Source of the DNA: Brassica napus
Lineage: Eukaryota; Streptophyta; Magnoliopsida; Brassicales; Brassicaceae
DNA: 64,000 nucleotides
Direction of reading: 5' to 3'
NCBI RefSeq assembly: GCF_020379485.1
Contig: NC_063452.1
Location: forward strand, 9,341,065 to 9,405,064
A program made the position numbers and the translations under genes. The notes under the pieces are model-generated. The model made no database searches and was not told the DNA's origin. It worked only from the letters and a program-made list of their open reading frames with translations. This document shows, piece after piece, positions 48,886 to 59,433 of the stretch; within the stretch, counting starts at the first letter, position 1; each line of letters begins with the position of its first letter.

Positions 48886-49512
48886 TGTTGCAGGCTGGAA
48901 ATCAGGGATGGCAAAATGGTTGATGGAAGCTTGATGGACCGACCAAAGATATGATCGGATGGGCGATAGGATGAAATTCAAGTTATGATCCTGAAAACAA
49001 ATGAGATATGATTTCTAATATGATAAAACAAGATAAATAAAGATAGATAGGATGGAATTAGGCTGCTGGTCGTGTGACACTCTCAGCCTAATCAGTTGAT
49101 GATTGAAGTGGATTGAGATGGTGCTTTGCTTGTTGGATGTGTATCACTCTCAAGCTTGGCAAACGAATTGGAATGGAAGGATGGGGGGTTGAGGACGCCA
49201 CAAGACTCTATGGAAAGGAGCCTTGATAAGTCAAGGTGCTTTGGAGTTGCTTCACACAAGCTCAAAAGACTTAGAACAATAGTTTTAAGAAAACAAGAAA
49301 ACTGAATAATTCTTATTACTTTCAAAATGGGGTGCTTTACAATGAAACAAAGACTAGAGCTTTATAGGCTCGACAAAGGACTCTCTAACAGTCTGAAAAT
49401 GACATAAGGAAAGAAAATAAATCGAAATAAAAGTCTTGGATGAGAAGGTTTTGATGGCTCCATGGAAACTAGCCGTTAGCTCGATTTGTGCCTTCAAAAA
49501 GGAATCTTGGAT
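48886..49512 (-). repeat. Left terminal arm (LTR-like)
   Basis: 627 bp, the reverse complement of 52589-53227. On the minus strand it has a GCCTATAAAGC TATA-like box and then a GTTTCATTGTAAAGCACC stretch as in an LTR U3-R region, ending in CA at 48886. In this orientation it is a proper 3' LTR for the minus-strand ORFs. Confidence 0.85.
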
Positions 49513-50226
49513 GATCTTGTATCTGGACAGCTTCTGGACGTGGCCATGATCTTCAAGCCTTCCTGAAATACTCCTTGGCCTCAATAAAAGAAAATATGGC
49601 CGTTGGTCTTGGGCAAAAGTATGTAGAAACTCCTCCAAAGCATTTAGTGTAAAGGTGGCCATATATGGAATGTTGATGGAGAGAGAGATCCGCCTGATCT
49701 CCTGGGTGCTGGTGCAGCTAAGGACGTCTTGGATGTCTTCTGAATGGTCTAGAGTATCTCCTGGTTCCCATAAATAGCTCTGGGTCGAACCAAGTTGAAT
49801 TGGTTGAAGACTTTCCATAAAGGATGTCGGTTTGGCCAATCTGAGTAAACCGGCTTGATCTTTTGGTTTGATTGGGATCCGACTGATCCAGTGTGGCATG
49901 GTGCTTCCTAGGATGTTTTGGAGTGCCTCTGAATGACTTAGAAGGTCTCCTGGCTGCCATTCTTGAGGTTGGTTTGATGTGAAACCCGGATCTTCCAAAT
50001 AAGGCAAGTGTAGAGCTGGTTTGGCCGGTTTTGGGAAATTGATCATATCTTCCAATTTCCTTGGCCATTTCTCGAGATCTTGGGCTTTCTGGAAAGCTAA
50101 TAAACTCCTCTTGACTCCTATGATCGGTTTTGGTTCAGGACTCTTCTTCTTTGGGCTTGAATCCTCTTCTAAAGTCGCATACTCGCAGATGGACGGGCTG
50201 AGAAACCTCTGAATTGTAAAATTCAT
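49354..50226 (-). CDS. Second ORF of the gag-type element, function unknown
   Basis: 290 codons, starting 34 bp after the Gag-like ORF. It is hydrophilic and contains two diverged internal repeats (WQPGDLLSHSEALQNILGST and WEPGDTLDHSEDIQDVLSCT). The C-terminal third lies inside the left terminal arm. No enzyme motif is visible. It may be the remaining tail of the same polyprotein after a stop, or a family-specific accessory protein. Confidence 0.5.
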   Translation of the reverse strand: MNFTIQRFLSPSICEYATLEEDSSPKKKSPEPKPIIGVKRSLLAFQKAQDLEKWPRKLEDMINFPKPAKPALHLPYLEDPGFTSNQPQEWQPGDLLSHSEALQNILGSTMPHWISRIPIKPKDQAGLLRLAKPTSFMESLQPIQLGSTQSYLWEPGDTLDHSEDIQDVLSCTSTQEIRRISLSINIPYMATFTLNALEEFLHTFAQDQRPYFLLLRPRSISGRLEDHGHVQKLSRYKIIQDSFLKAQIELTASFHGAIKTFSSKTFISIYFLSLCHFQTVRESFVEPIKL

Positions 50227-50259
50227 AACTTCTTGATCCCTAAATATTTTGGGCCGATT

Positions 50260-52416
50260 CTAATTATCCTGGACTCCTTCTTGAGTGTAGAATCTATAAA
50301 AATTAGCCTCGTCATTTAAATCCTCCTGGTTTGTAAGATATGGCATTTTTAGTGCACGTATGTCCTGGCTGGTGCCTTGACTGGTTGAGTAGGGCTTTCG
50401 GTTGACCTCTGGTTCAGTTGCTGATCTGATGGCCGCATCATACCCTCCCCCTTGAAAAAGTTTCGACCTCGAAACTGGATAACCTGCACCAAGATAGAGC
50501 AAGTCAGCTTTCATACTCTTTTGAGATTCTAAGGTCTTACCTTGATATTGTTTCGGTTTGGGGATGGATTGTGCATCAGGTGGTTCTTCTTTGGACAGAT
50601 ATGAGAGGATCACGCCTCTCCTATGGTTTTGGACATTGCATCTCTTCTGGAGTGGATGGTCCTTCAAAGTTTTGGTGGCCACGTTTCTGATCATCTTTGG
50701 AGTTGATCCTCCTAGCAACATAAGATAATCTGGTGGGATTTCTTTGAAGCTTTCTTCCTTGCAAACTGAAAAATTCTCAACATTCTGGACAAAAAGCAAG
50801 TGCATTATATCTGTCATTGAAATATTAAGAACATGCTTATCTAAAAGGAATCTTACCACAGGTTTTGGAACTTGAACAATGGATTGTTCAGATTTCGGTT
50901 TCCACATAGAAATGGGTTCATGGCTGAGCTTAGGGTCTGGTTCCTTCTTTGGAACTACAATAAGCTTATAGATTTCATTTGTTCTACCTGTACCAAGAAC
51001 ACACACGTCAGTACTAGTATCCAAAGGTGGTGTTTGAAACTTACCTTGTTGGGATACTTTTATGACCGGTTTTGCTTCTTTAAGCAACATGGACTGCATT
51101 GTGTCTTGAACCATCTTCTGGTCCATCACAGGTGTGGCGCCTGGTGGCTCCTCTCCTTTGAATTCATGCTCCTTAGTTCCTGTTACATCACCCTTTGACA
51201 AAGACAAGTGCATTACACAAGAATTTGGAACCAATAAATCAGATTGAATAAAACTATCACTTTTCATAGATAATTCTGTTTTCTCTTCTAGTGATGTTTC
51301 TATCAATGCTTTCTTGCTAGGACAAACTACAGCAAAGTGTCCTCTTTTATGACATCTAGAACATGTCTGATCTTTAAAATCTTTAAATTTAGAAGACTTA
51401 CCTTGGCTTGATGCCTCTTCTTTCTTTGGGTTTGAAATCTCATCATTCCTTGGACTTAAATCATGAACAACTTTTAAATCCAACAAGGACTTTGAGATCA
51501 TGTCTTTCTTGACTTCAGGATCTGTCTTATCATCCTTGGACAAAGACAAGTGACTCATACCAGTGGGAGATGATTTATAAACACATTTATCAAGTATAGG
51601 ACTTACCTTGGCCTTTTCTTGAAAAATCGGTTTGTCTGATTTTTCTTTGTGTCTGGCCAACGTGTCTTGGCTGACAAATTTCTTTCTCTCCATGGTCTTT
51701 GGGACCTCATAAGGTTGGGATTGATCATAGAAAACTGTGTGCCCCTGGTTTGGCCGGATCTGATCTTGATGGATCAAGCTTCTATGGCCTTGTTGTGGCA
51801 CCACTCTCTTTGCCTCTTTGGACCCATGGCTTGAAAACCTCCTTGGGTACCTTTCTCTAATCTCTGGTGTTGGAAGTGAGGATACATACTTCCTGATCAT
51901 GGCTTCTTTAAGATCTTCCCACGTTTTGATGGCCTCTCTTTGACTCTTCCATCTTGCACCATCTACACTTTTCCACCATTTGTATGCACTTCCGGTGAGT
52001 TGTTTGATGGCATGGCTCAGCTTTTCTTTCTTTGGCACGCCATGGTATGAAAACCAATCATCCATGGTTCTTTCCCATGAGAGATAGTCATTTGGCCAAT
52101 TACTTCCTGAAAAAGAATAAATCTTAACTTCATTAACAGATTTAAAATCAAGATAAGAATGAGTTAAGTATTTATGAGTTGAAGAAGTATGGTGCTTGGT
52201 GATCCATGAAGGATCTGGTGGCTTGGGCTCAACATAGCCAGCATCTAGTGCATCTCCAAATCTTCTTTCTCCTTGCTGTGGTCGTTGGCCTTGTGCCTTG
52301 TTTCTTTTTTCCAGCTGAGAAATCTGATCTTGTACACCCTTCATAGCAGCCAATAGCTGTTTTTGAGAGGCCAATAAGGCTTGGCTTTGTGCTAATACTT
52401 CCATTTCTTCCTGCAA
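50260..52416 (-). CDS. Gypsy-type Gag-like protein
   Basis: 718 codons. An N-terminal coiled-coil segment (MKGVQDQISQLEKRNKAQ) precedes a retrotransposon Gag core, seen as DYLSWERTMDDWFSYHGVP and LTGSAYKWWKS (about residues 108-152). A CCHC knuckle CSRCHKRGHFAVVC follows near residue 355. The C-terminal half is long, Lys/Ser/Pro-rich and lacks a DTG protease site or RT motifs. The open length, with no stop, suggests recent activity or selection. The start is the ATG just after a GCAG|GAAGAA acceptor-like site, so an upstream intron in the leader is possible. Confidence 0.8.
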   Translation of the reverse strand: MQEEMEVLAQSQALLASQKQLLAAMKGVQDQISQLEKRNKAQGQRPQQGERRFGDALDAGYVEPKPPDPSWITKHHTSSTHKYLTHSYLDFKSVNEVKIYSFSGSNWPNDYLSWERTMDDWFSYHGVPKKEKLSHAIKQLTGSAYKWWKSVDGARWKSQREAIKTWEDLKEAMIRKYVSSLPTPEIRERYPRRFSSHGSKEAKRVVPQQGHRSLIHQDQIRPNQGHTVFYDQSQPYEVPKTMERKKFVSQDTLARHKEKSDKPIFQEKAKVSPILDKCVYKSSPTGMSHLSLSKDDKTDPEVKKDMISKSLLDLKVVHDLSPRNDEISNPKKEEASSQGKSSKFKDFKDQTCSRCHKRGHFAVVCPSKKALIETSLEEKTELSMKSDSFIQSDLLVPNSCVMHLSLSKGDVTGTKEHEFKGEEPPGATPVMDQKMVQDTMQSMLLKEAKPVIKVSQQGKFQTPPLDTSTDVCVLGTGRTNEIYKLIVVPKKEPDPKLSHEPISMWKPKSEQSIVQVPKPVVRFLLDKHVLNISMTDIMHLLFVQNVENFSVCKEESFKEIPPDYLMLLGGSTPKMIRNVATKTLKDHPLQKRCNVQNHRRGVILSYLSKEEPPDAQSIPKPKQYQGKTLESQKSMKADLLYLGAGYPVSRSKLFQGGGYDAAIRSATEPEVNRKPYSTSQGTSQDIRALKMPYLTNQEDLNDEANFYRFYTQEGVQDN

Positions 52417-52460
52417 GTAATCACAAAGATCAAGTGAAGAATAGGGAATTTATGGTCGGA

Positions 52461-52580
52461 TCAGAATAAGAACCAAAATGCAAGCTAATTAAAACTAAAC
52501 CGAGTTGTTTGATCAGAATAAGAACCAAAATGCAAGCTAATTAAAACTAAACCAAAATGCAAGCTAATTAAAACTAAACA
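52461..52580 (-). repeat. Leader tandem repeats of the gag-type element
   Basis: Two full units beginning TCAGAATAAGAACCAAAATG and a partial third share ATGCAAGCTAATTAAAACTA. They lie between the right arm and the Gag-like ORF. No tRNA-complementary primer site is visible where one would be expected. Confidence 0.8.
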
Positions 52581-52588
52581 GAGCAAAA

Positions 52589-53227
52589 ATCCAAGATTCC
52601 TTTTTGAAGGCACAAATCGAGCTAACGGCTAGTTTCCATGGAGCCATCAAAACCTTCTCATCCAAGACTTTTATTTCGATTTATTTTCTTTCCTTATGTC
52701 ATTTTCAGACTGTTAGAGAGTCCTTTGTCGAGCCTATAAAGCTCTAGTCTTTGTTTCATTGTAAAGCACCCCATTTTGAAAGTAATAAGAATTATTCAGT
52801 TTTCTAGTTTTCTTAAAACTATTGTTCTAAGTCTTTTGAGCTTGTGTGAAGCAACTCCAAAGCACCTTGACTTATCAAGGCTCCTTTCCATAGAGTCTTG
52901 TGGCGTCCTCAATCCCCCATCCTTCCATTCCAATTCGTTTGCCAAGCTTGAGAGTGATACACATCCAACAAGCAAAGCACCATCTCAATCCACTTCAATC
53001 ATCAACTGATTAGGCTGAGAGTGTCACACGACCAGCAGCCTAATTCCATCCTATCTATCTTTATTTATCTTGTTTTATCATATTAGAAATCATATCTCAT
53101 TTGTTTTTGCATTTGTTTTCAGGATCATAACTTGCATTCCATCCTATCGCCCATCCGATCATATCTTTGGTCGGTCCATCAAGCTTCCATCAACCATTTT
53201 GCCATCCCTGATTTCCAGCCTGCAACA
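52589..53227 (+). repeat. Right terminal arm (LTR-like, inverted)
   Basis: 639 bp, the reverse complement of the left arm with a ~12-bp expansion near 53102-53115 (TTTGTTTTTGCATTTG). On the plus strand it reads as an LTR in U3-to-U5 direction (GCCTATAAAGC near 52734, CA end at 53227), so its promoter points away from the Gag-like ORF. Confidence 0.85.
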
Positions 53228-53232
53228 CCTCA

Positions 53233-53571
53233 CCCCTCTCACTCTCATCCTCATTATCACTGTCATCCTCACCGCTCTAACTCTCACCAGCTTTCATCAT
53301 GTAACCATCACCTTCACTATTGTTATCATTCTATTTATAATATATTTTGACTTATATACAAAATAATTCTCAATTTTAAAGTTTTTACCGGTATTGTTCA
53401 AATCTTCAAAGTTCTCTCTTTGTCATTGTATTTATCAAATTATCTCTCACTCTGAATTATATTCAGTTTTTATTTTTGAGTCAATTTTGTCAAAATCCTA
53501 AAAGAATCTACTAATTAGCAAAAGACCCAAGAGCAGATTTGCATGGGGGAAGTAGAGAAACGAAATAACTA
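53233..53571. other. CT-rich then AT-rich spacer
   Basis: Continues the CTCATCC/TCACC-rich sequence that the gag-type element interrupted, then AT-rich DNA up to the LINE. No gene seen. Confidence 0.5.
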
Positions 53572-53932
53572 AAGTTGGTGAGAAGTCCATAGAAAGCCCT
53601 CGTGAACCTCAAGCAGAGGTGCCTCGCAAGCCAGGCCGTCCACCCGGTAAAAAGATGCAAGCAAGTAGTCCAAAGAAGACTAATGATTCAAGCCAACGTA
53701 AGCGGAAATTCCAGCAAACCAAGACAAATCCCACTCGCCGGAGGCCCGCCACTACAGCGCCCCTCAATGGTTCCGGATCAAGAGACTCGTAAACTAAGAC
53801 TGGTACATCTCGTGGTGCAGGAAGAAATAGAGAAAACTCGCAAAACTCAGACAATCAACCTATTTGTAACATGATACCTGCAACAGTGAAGAGGAAGAAG
53901 GCGGATTTTCAGAATCCGTCAACTCTCGGTCC
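53572..53932 (+). pseudogene. LINE ORF1, C-terminal remnant
   Basis: A Lys/Pro/Ser-rich stretch (RKPGRPPGKKMQASSPKKTN, then RKRKFQQTKTNPTRRRPATT) typical of the basic ORF1 tail. It contains stops and has no zinc knuckle left. Confidence 0.6.
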
Positions 53933-56900
53933 TTAAAAGTGGCGAGTTGGAACTGTCAAGGGTTGGGGAACCCCTTGACAGTCCAAAAACTCCGGGAGAT
54001 GAAGGAAAATATCGATCCGGATATCATCTTCCTTATGGAAACTAAAAACCCCAACGAGTTCATTCTCCGGAAGTTCGAACATTGATATATTGTGGATTTG
54101 ACCCATTTTCATTCATGGTATATAAGTGTTTTACTATCTATATATTATATATTCTATCCTATTATGTATGTTTTCAGGTTCATGAGTATCTTGGAGTAAA
54201 ATGATGATTATGGAGCATTTAGGAGCTTAAAAGAGATTTCATCCGAGCTGACCATTAGAGGTCGATACGAAGAAGAAGCAATCGTTCGATGCACATCCAG
54301 TGCCGTCGATCGATACAGAAGAGAAGCCTCGACGATTGAAGATTATGATCGATCGATGTACATCATGTACCATCGATCAATGTCGAGACGCGAGATACGC
54401 GACTTGGTTCCAGCCGACTTTAAACCCAAGGCTTCACCAAATTATAAGATTACCCCTGACGAGTTTTTAACCTAATAGTTATATACTTGCCTAACTGTTG
54501 GGAGGCAGAAGAGCTTTTGGCCACCATTGTATTCTTATTTTCAGCAGAGAGTTTTAGGAGAGAAGATCATAGAGATATTTGTGATTGGAACTCCATTGAT
54601 TCATCTATTCTATTCTATGCAGTTTTTATCTATATTTTGTGTCATGAATTGCTTAGCTATGTCTGAGTAGTTCACTTGTTAGATTCAAGGTTCAAATAGG
54701 TTAGAGGGATTAGCCCCAACTATAGATTTGCTAAGTTGTGATATTCATTGATTGATTGTTCATTAATGCTTGTTTTAGCCTTGCTAACTAGAACGTGAAC
54801 CTAGGAATTAGCATGAGTCAAGCATCCTTGACCATCCTGTCCTGAATCTAATCTGTCATGTTAGGACTGCTAGAGAGATGCTAACCGCTGATCTAGAAGA
54901 CTAGTGAGCATTATCAACCTGCGCCTAGGGCTTAGCTAGAAGCATCGATCGATATTGCAAAAGGTGTATCGATCGATATCCCTATAGGATCATCGATAGA
55001 CACTTTCTTGTGATCAAAAGACAACAGTTGAGATCCAAGATCTAGTTAGTTAACCAGTGAAACATTGCCATCGCTGATCACTGTGATTAAGGAGTTGAGC
55101 TCTAATATATCATGCATGCAACTGTTAGACATCTATAGGATTATAATCTCCAACACTTGAATAGAAACCCTGCATCTAATATCTTCCAATAAGTTACACC
55201 CCCAATCATCTTGTTAGTCGAGCAATAGACTTGCTCAATTAGGATTGTTATTTACTTTTAAACCATAAAACAACAAAAACTTAGAATTAATAATTTGACT
55301 AGATTTAATAGGTTCCTTAGCTCCTTGTGGATTCGATCCCTAAGTACTGCAACTGAACCTCTTATTGGAGAGAGTAATTCACTTCTTAGGGTAATTTGAG
55401 TGGTATCAAACATCTAGGATACAAGTACTACGATTTAGTCCCCCCCGACGGGCCATGGAGCAGGAGGACTAGCCCTTTTTTGGAAGCAGGAGGTGAAACT
55501 AGAGGTGCTGGATGCTAACGCCAACTTGTACGATACATGTATTGAGTATGAAGGGAAGAGCTTTTATGCCTCCTTTGTGTATGGCGATTGCAATAAAAAT
55601 AAAAGACAACAACTTTGGACTATTTGATCTCACTGTCGGATTCTAGAGATAGCCCATGGTTTATAACAGGAGATTTCAATGATCTTCTGAACAATGAAGA
55701 GAAAGCAAGAGGGCCGGAGAGGCCTGAAGGATCCTTCTCGGACTTTCGAACTTTCTTTGCAGAGGGATACCTCTTCGACATTCAGCACTCCGGAGACCCT
55801 CTATCCTGGCGAGGACAACGCGGTGATCACTTCGTTCGATGTAGACTAGATCGAGCAGCAGCGAATACGAGTTGGTCGGAGAGATATCCCACTGCTAGAT
55901 GCCAATACCTAGCGTATGAAGGCTCGGATCACAAGCCACTCATCTCTGTTTTTGAACCAGGAAGGAAAAGAAGAAGTGGCATCTTCCGGTATGATTGAAG
56001 ACTCAAAGATAGCCCGGAGGTCACCGCGCTTATCGTCACAGCCTGGAAAGCAGCTTCCAGTAGATCAATAACGGAACGCATCAGCATCATCCGAGGAGTT
56101 ATCTCCCATTGGAACAAAGAGAAACAGCTAAATAGCCGACTGTTGATAGAATAGAAACAAAGGGAGCTTGAAGAAGCACAAACCGGTAACGTCAATGACG
56201 TCGGGATGATTAGCAAGATCACAACTGAGCTGACTACGGCTTATAAGGCCGCAGAAGCCTACTGGAGACAGAGGAGTCGCCTCCTATGGCTGCGACTATG
56301 AGACAGAAACTCCGGATTCTTTCATGCGATGACAAAGAACCGGAAAAGAGCAAACACTCTATCGGTTATAGAGGATGAGAACGGCCAGCCGGTCTACAGA
56401 GAGGAACAGATAGCTCGCGTCATCACCAAATACTTCCAAAATCTCTTCACCGGCACTCCGGGGGAAAGGAAGGAAATTGTGGAAGCCGCTCTTCTCCCAA
56501 GAGTATCGGCAGAGGAGAATGAGAGACTGACGACGCTACAAAATTCTGAGGAAATTAAAGCTGCAGTGTTCTCGATTCACGCGGATAAAGCTCCCGGGCG
56601 GGATGGGTTTTCAGCGGGATTCTTCCACTCCAATTGGGAACCCATTGGAGAGGACATTGTGAAAGAGATACAAGGCTTCTTTGAGACCGGGAAGCTCCCC
56701 CCGAAGATCAACGAAACCTTTCCTGCTTATCCCTAAGATCCAGAGTCCAAAATCGGTGGCTGAGTATAGACCGATCGCGCTGTGTAATGTATACTACAAG
56801 ATCATCTCCAAGATACTCACCAAGCGGCTGCAACCTCTCTTATCAGACATCATCTCTGAAACTCAGTCCGCTTTCGTGCCGGGAAGAGCCATCTCGGACA

Positions 56901-59250
56901 ATGTGCTGATCACACATGAGGTGTTACACTTCCTCTAAACTTCCAAGGCACAGAAATGTTTCTCAATGGCGGTGAAAACTGATATGAGCAAAGCCTATGA
57001 TAGGCTCGAATGGGAGTTCATCAGACTAGTTCTTGAGAGACTCGGATTCCACCAAAAATGGATAATGTGGATCATGGAATGCGTCTCGACGGTTACCTAC
57101 GCCTTCCTCATCGATGGCTCGCCTAGAGGAAGAGTTAAACCGAGCAGGGGGATCCGACAAGGAGATCCACTATCACCTTACATATTCATACTATGTGGTG
57201 AAGTTCTCTCGGGGTTCTGTAACCGAGCTCAAGAAGCTGGGACCATGGCAGGTATCAGGGTGGCGAGAGGGAGTCCTCGAGTAAACCATATACTTTTCGC
57301 GGATGATACGATGTTCTTCATCAAAGCCGACAAAGATAACGCCTCAGCCTTGAAGTCGATCCTGTCACAGTACGAAACTGCCTCGGGTCAATGCATCAAT
57401 GCGAGCAAATCTTCGATCACCTTCTCGCGAAAATCTCCTGCCACGCTAAAGGATTGCATGAAAGATTGTCTACAGATACAAAAGGAAGGGGGAACTGGGA
57501 AGTACTTAGGCTTACCCGAGCATTTTGGTAGACGAAAGCGGGACATGTTCTCTTCCATTGTCGATAAAATTAAACTCAAGGCGAAGGGGTGTTCCAACAA
57601 ATTCTTGTCCACAGCGGGTAAGATGGTCATGATCCAAAGCGTCCTACAACCTGTGCCGTCCTACTCAATGACCTGTTTCAAACTCCCGGTCTCGCTTTGC
57701 AAGCGAATTCAATCGGTGGTCACTCGCTTTTGGTGGGATGGGAAAGGCGGCAACAAGAAGATGGCGTGGGTCTCTTGGTCCACAATGAGTCAACCAAAAA
57801 TGCTTGGAGGGTTGGGATTTCGCGACTTCCAAAGCTTCAATGATGCCTTGCTAGCTAAACTCAGCTGGAGGATTATTCACAACCCGACCTGCCTGCTAAG
57901 CCGTGTACTCCTAGGAAAGTATTGTTCTGATACGCCTTTCCTACAGGTGGAGCACAGAAACGTAGAATCACACAGATGGAGGAGCATTCTGACTGGTCGA
58001 GACCTCATTCTAAGCAACTCTGGCTGGACAGTGGGGAATGGGGAAACGATCAAGGTATGGTCGGATCCCTGGCTAAGCCTATTGGAACAGAAAATACCTA
58101 TGGGACCAGTACCCGAGAACCAAACTGACCTGAGGGTCTCGAGCCTCCTTCTCCCTGATGGCTCCGATTGGAACAGAATTGAAATACGCAGACGTGTACC
58201 ACAGGAGGAAGAGAAGCAGCTGATAGACTAATTTGGTTAGGAAATGAATCCGGAGACTACTCAACTAGCTCGGGATATTGGACGGCGAAGAACAATACCA
58301 ATATGGCCTCACCGTTTCCACAGTACCCCTTTGATTGGCAAGCAAACATTTGGAAGCTCCAGGTGTCCCCTAAGCTAAAGCTCTTCCTTTGGAAGCTCTT
58401 CCGAGGCGCCCTTCCAGTGGGAACATGCCTCGCAGCCAGGAACATTTCATCAGCCGTTAACTGTAAGAGATGTAATGAAGCTGAATCTATCACTCATCTT
58501 TTCCTTCACTGCAACTTTGCGCAGAAGGTGTGGAGTCTTGCACCCTTCTCTTCTACCTTTGATGCTAGAGGAATGATAGATTTAGGATCTTCATGGACCG
58601 CTCTGTGTAAACAATACTGCCTCCCACCAGTGGGCATTTCGACAGGACCGCTGGCGCCCTGGATATTATGGTCTCTATGGGTAGTAAGAAATAAGCTCAT
58701 CTTCAAAAACAAGGAAATCCCTGAGGAGGATGTGATTACAAATGCAATAACAGCTGCCATGGAATGGTTAAACGAACAGACTCGGGATTCCTCTGTCAAA
58801 CCATCAACAATTCACCAGAGAACACCAGCGCTACCAAACACCCCCGTCTTAAAAACAGATGCAGCCTGGAAAGGAGACTCCATCATTACAGGTTTAGGAT
58901 GGATCGTAGAGGATGAACTTCAAAAAGTCCAAAAAATGGCTCACTGTCACTTTGTACCGTCCCCTTTACTGGTGGAGGGTTTGGCTCTTCGAGAAGCACT
59001 CCAATTCTGTAAAACCAGAGGCATCCGACAACTACAAGTCCTCTCGGATTCAGCTCAGCTTGTCAAAGCAATCAACACAGAGTCCCCGAATTCTGAACTG
59101 TATGGCATAGTCTCAGACATCCTACGTCTCTCTGCAGACTTCGAATTCATTTCCTTTGGTTGGATTCACAGAAACAAAAACAATGTGGCTGATGCCCTGG
59201 CTAAACAGGCCTTAATGGCTGAAACTAATGTATTAAACCCTGGGTCTTAA
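53933..59250 (+). pseudogene. LINE ORF2 (endonuclease, reverse transcriptase, RNase H), disrupted
   Basis: The endonuclease begins with VASWNCQGLGNP (53939 on), is split by the solo LTR at 54083-55408, and resumes toward WFITGDFNDLL and YEGSDHKPLI (to 55998). Stops follow at 55996, about 56151 and about 56299. The RT includes KAPGRDGFS, AYRPIALCN-like EYRPIALCN, QGDPLSPYIF and the catalytic FADD (about 57300); a frame change sits near 56715 and a TAA at 56936. The zinc-binding and RNase H parts (58303-59250) include CKRCNEAESITHLFLHC and VLKTDAAWKG. A frameshift near 58235 separates RT from RNase H. Confidence 0.88.
54083..55408. mobile_element. Solo LTR (1326 bp) inside the LINE endonuclease
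   Basis: Begins TGATATATTG and ends GGTATCA, with AACAT on both sides (54078-54082 and 55409-55413). Joining the flanks across one AACAT continues the endonuclease frame, so the insertion point is exact. There is no coding content. ATCGATCGAT-type motifs recur (54297-54375, 54943-55010). Size and ends suggest a gypsy-type LTR left by recombination between two LTRs. Confidence 0.9.
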
Positions 59251-59433
59251 CCCCTTTTTTAATGAAAGTTTGTGTTACAAAAAAAAACAAAATAAAAATA
59301 ACTACACAATTTGGAAAAATGACCATTATTTCAAAACAAACAAACATCAAATAAACACCACCAAATATGGTGCTCTGTTACAACTACGAAAATAAATCAC
59401 AACAACAAAACACAATTAAAAAAACACTAAGTA

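Larger units (their letters stand above)
48881..53232 (-). mobile_element. Gag-bearing retroelement with inverted terminal LTR-like repeats
   Basis: The termini are TGTTGCAGGCTGG at 48886 and its exact inverse CCAGCCTGCAACA ending at 53227. A direct CCTCA lies on each outer side (48881-48885, 53228-53232). TG..CA ends and a 5-bp target duplication are hallmarks of LTR-retrotransposon integration. Yet the ~630-bp terminal repeats are inverted relative to each other. The minus-strand coding order is a leader with tandem repeats, a 718-codon Gag-like ORF and a second 290-codon ORF that runs into the left arm. No protease, integrase or RT is present, so it must rely on a helper. Confidence 0.85.
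53572..59296 (+). mobile_element. LINE (L1-type) element, 5'-truncated and disrupted
   Basis: Order on the plus strand: end of ORF1, ORF2 endonuclease, reverse transcriptase, RNase H, then an A-rich tail at 59278-59296. Possible 9-bp target copies AAATAACTA flank it (53563-53571 and 59296-59304), but they overlap A-rich sequence. A 1326-bp solo LTR interrupts the endonuclease. Several stops and frame changes make it non-autonomous. Plant L1 elements with a C-terminal RNase H domain have this layout. Confidence 0.85.

Noticed and set aside
49092..49325. A 77-codon ORF on the minus strand, repeated almost identically at 52776-53009 (+)
   Set aside because: The match follows from the two inverted arms. 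The ORF lies in LTR-like non-coding sequence and has no domain.
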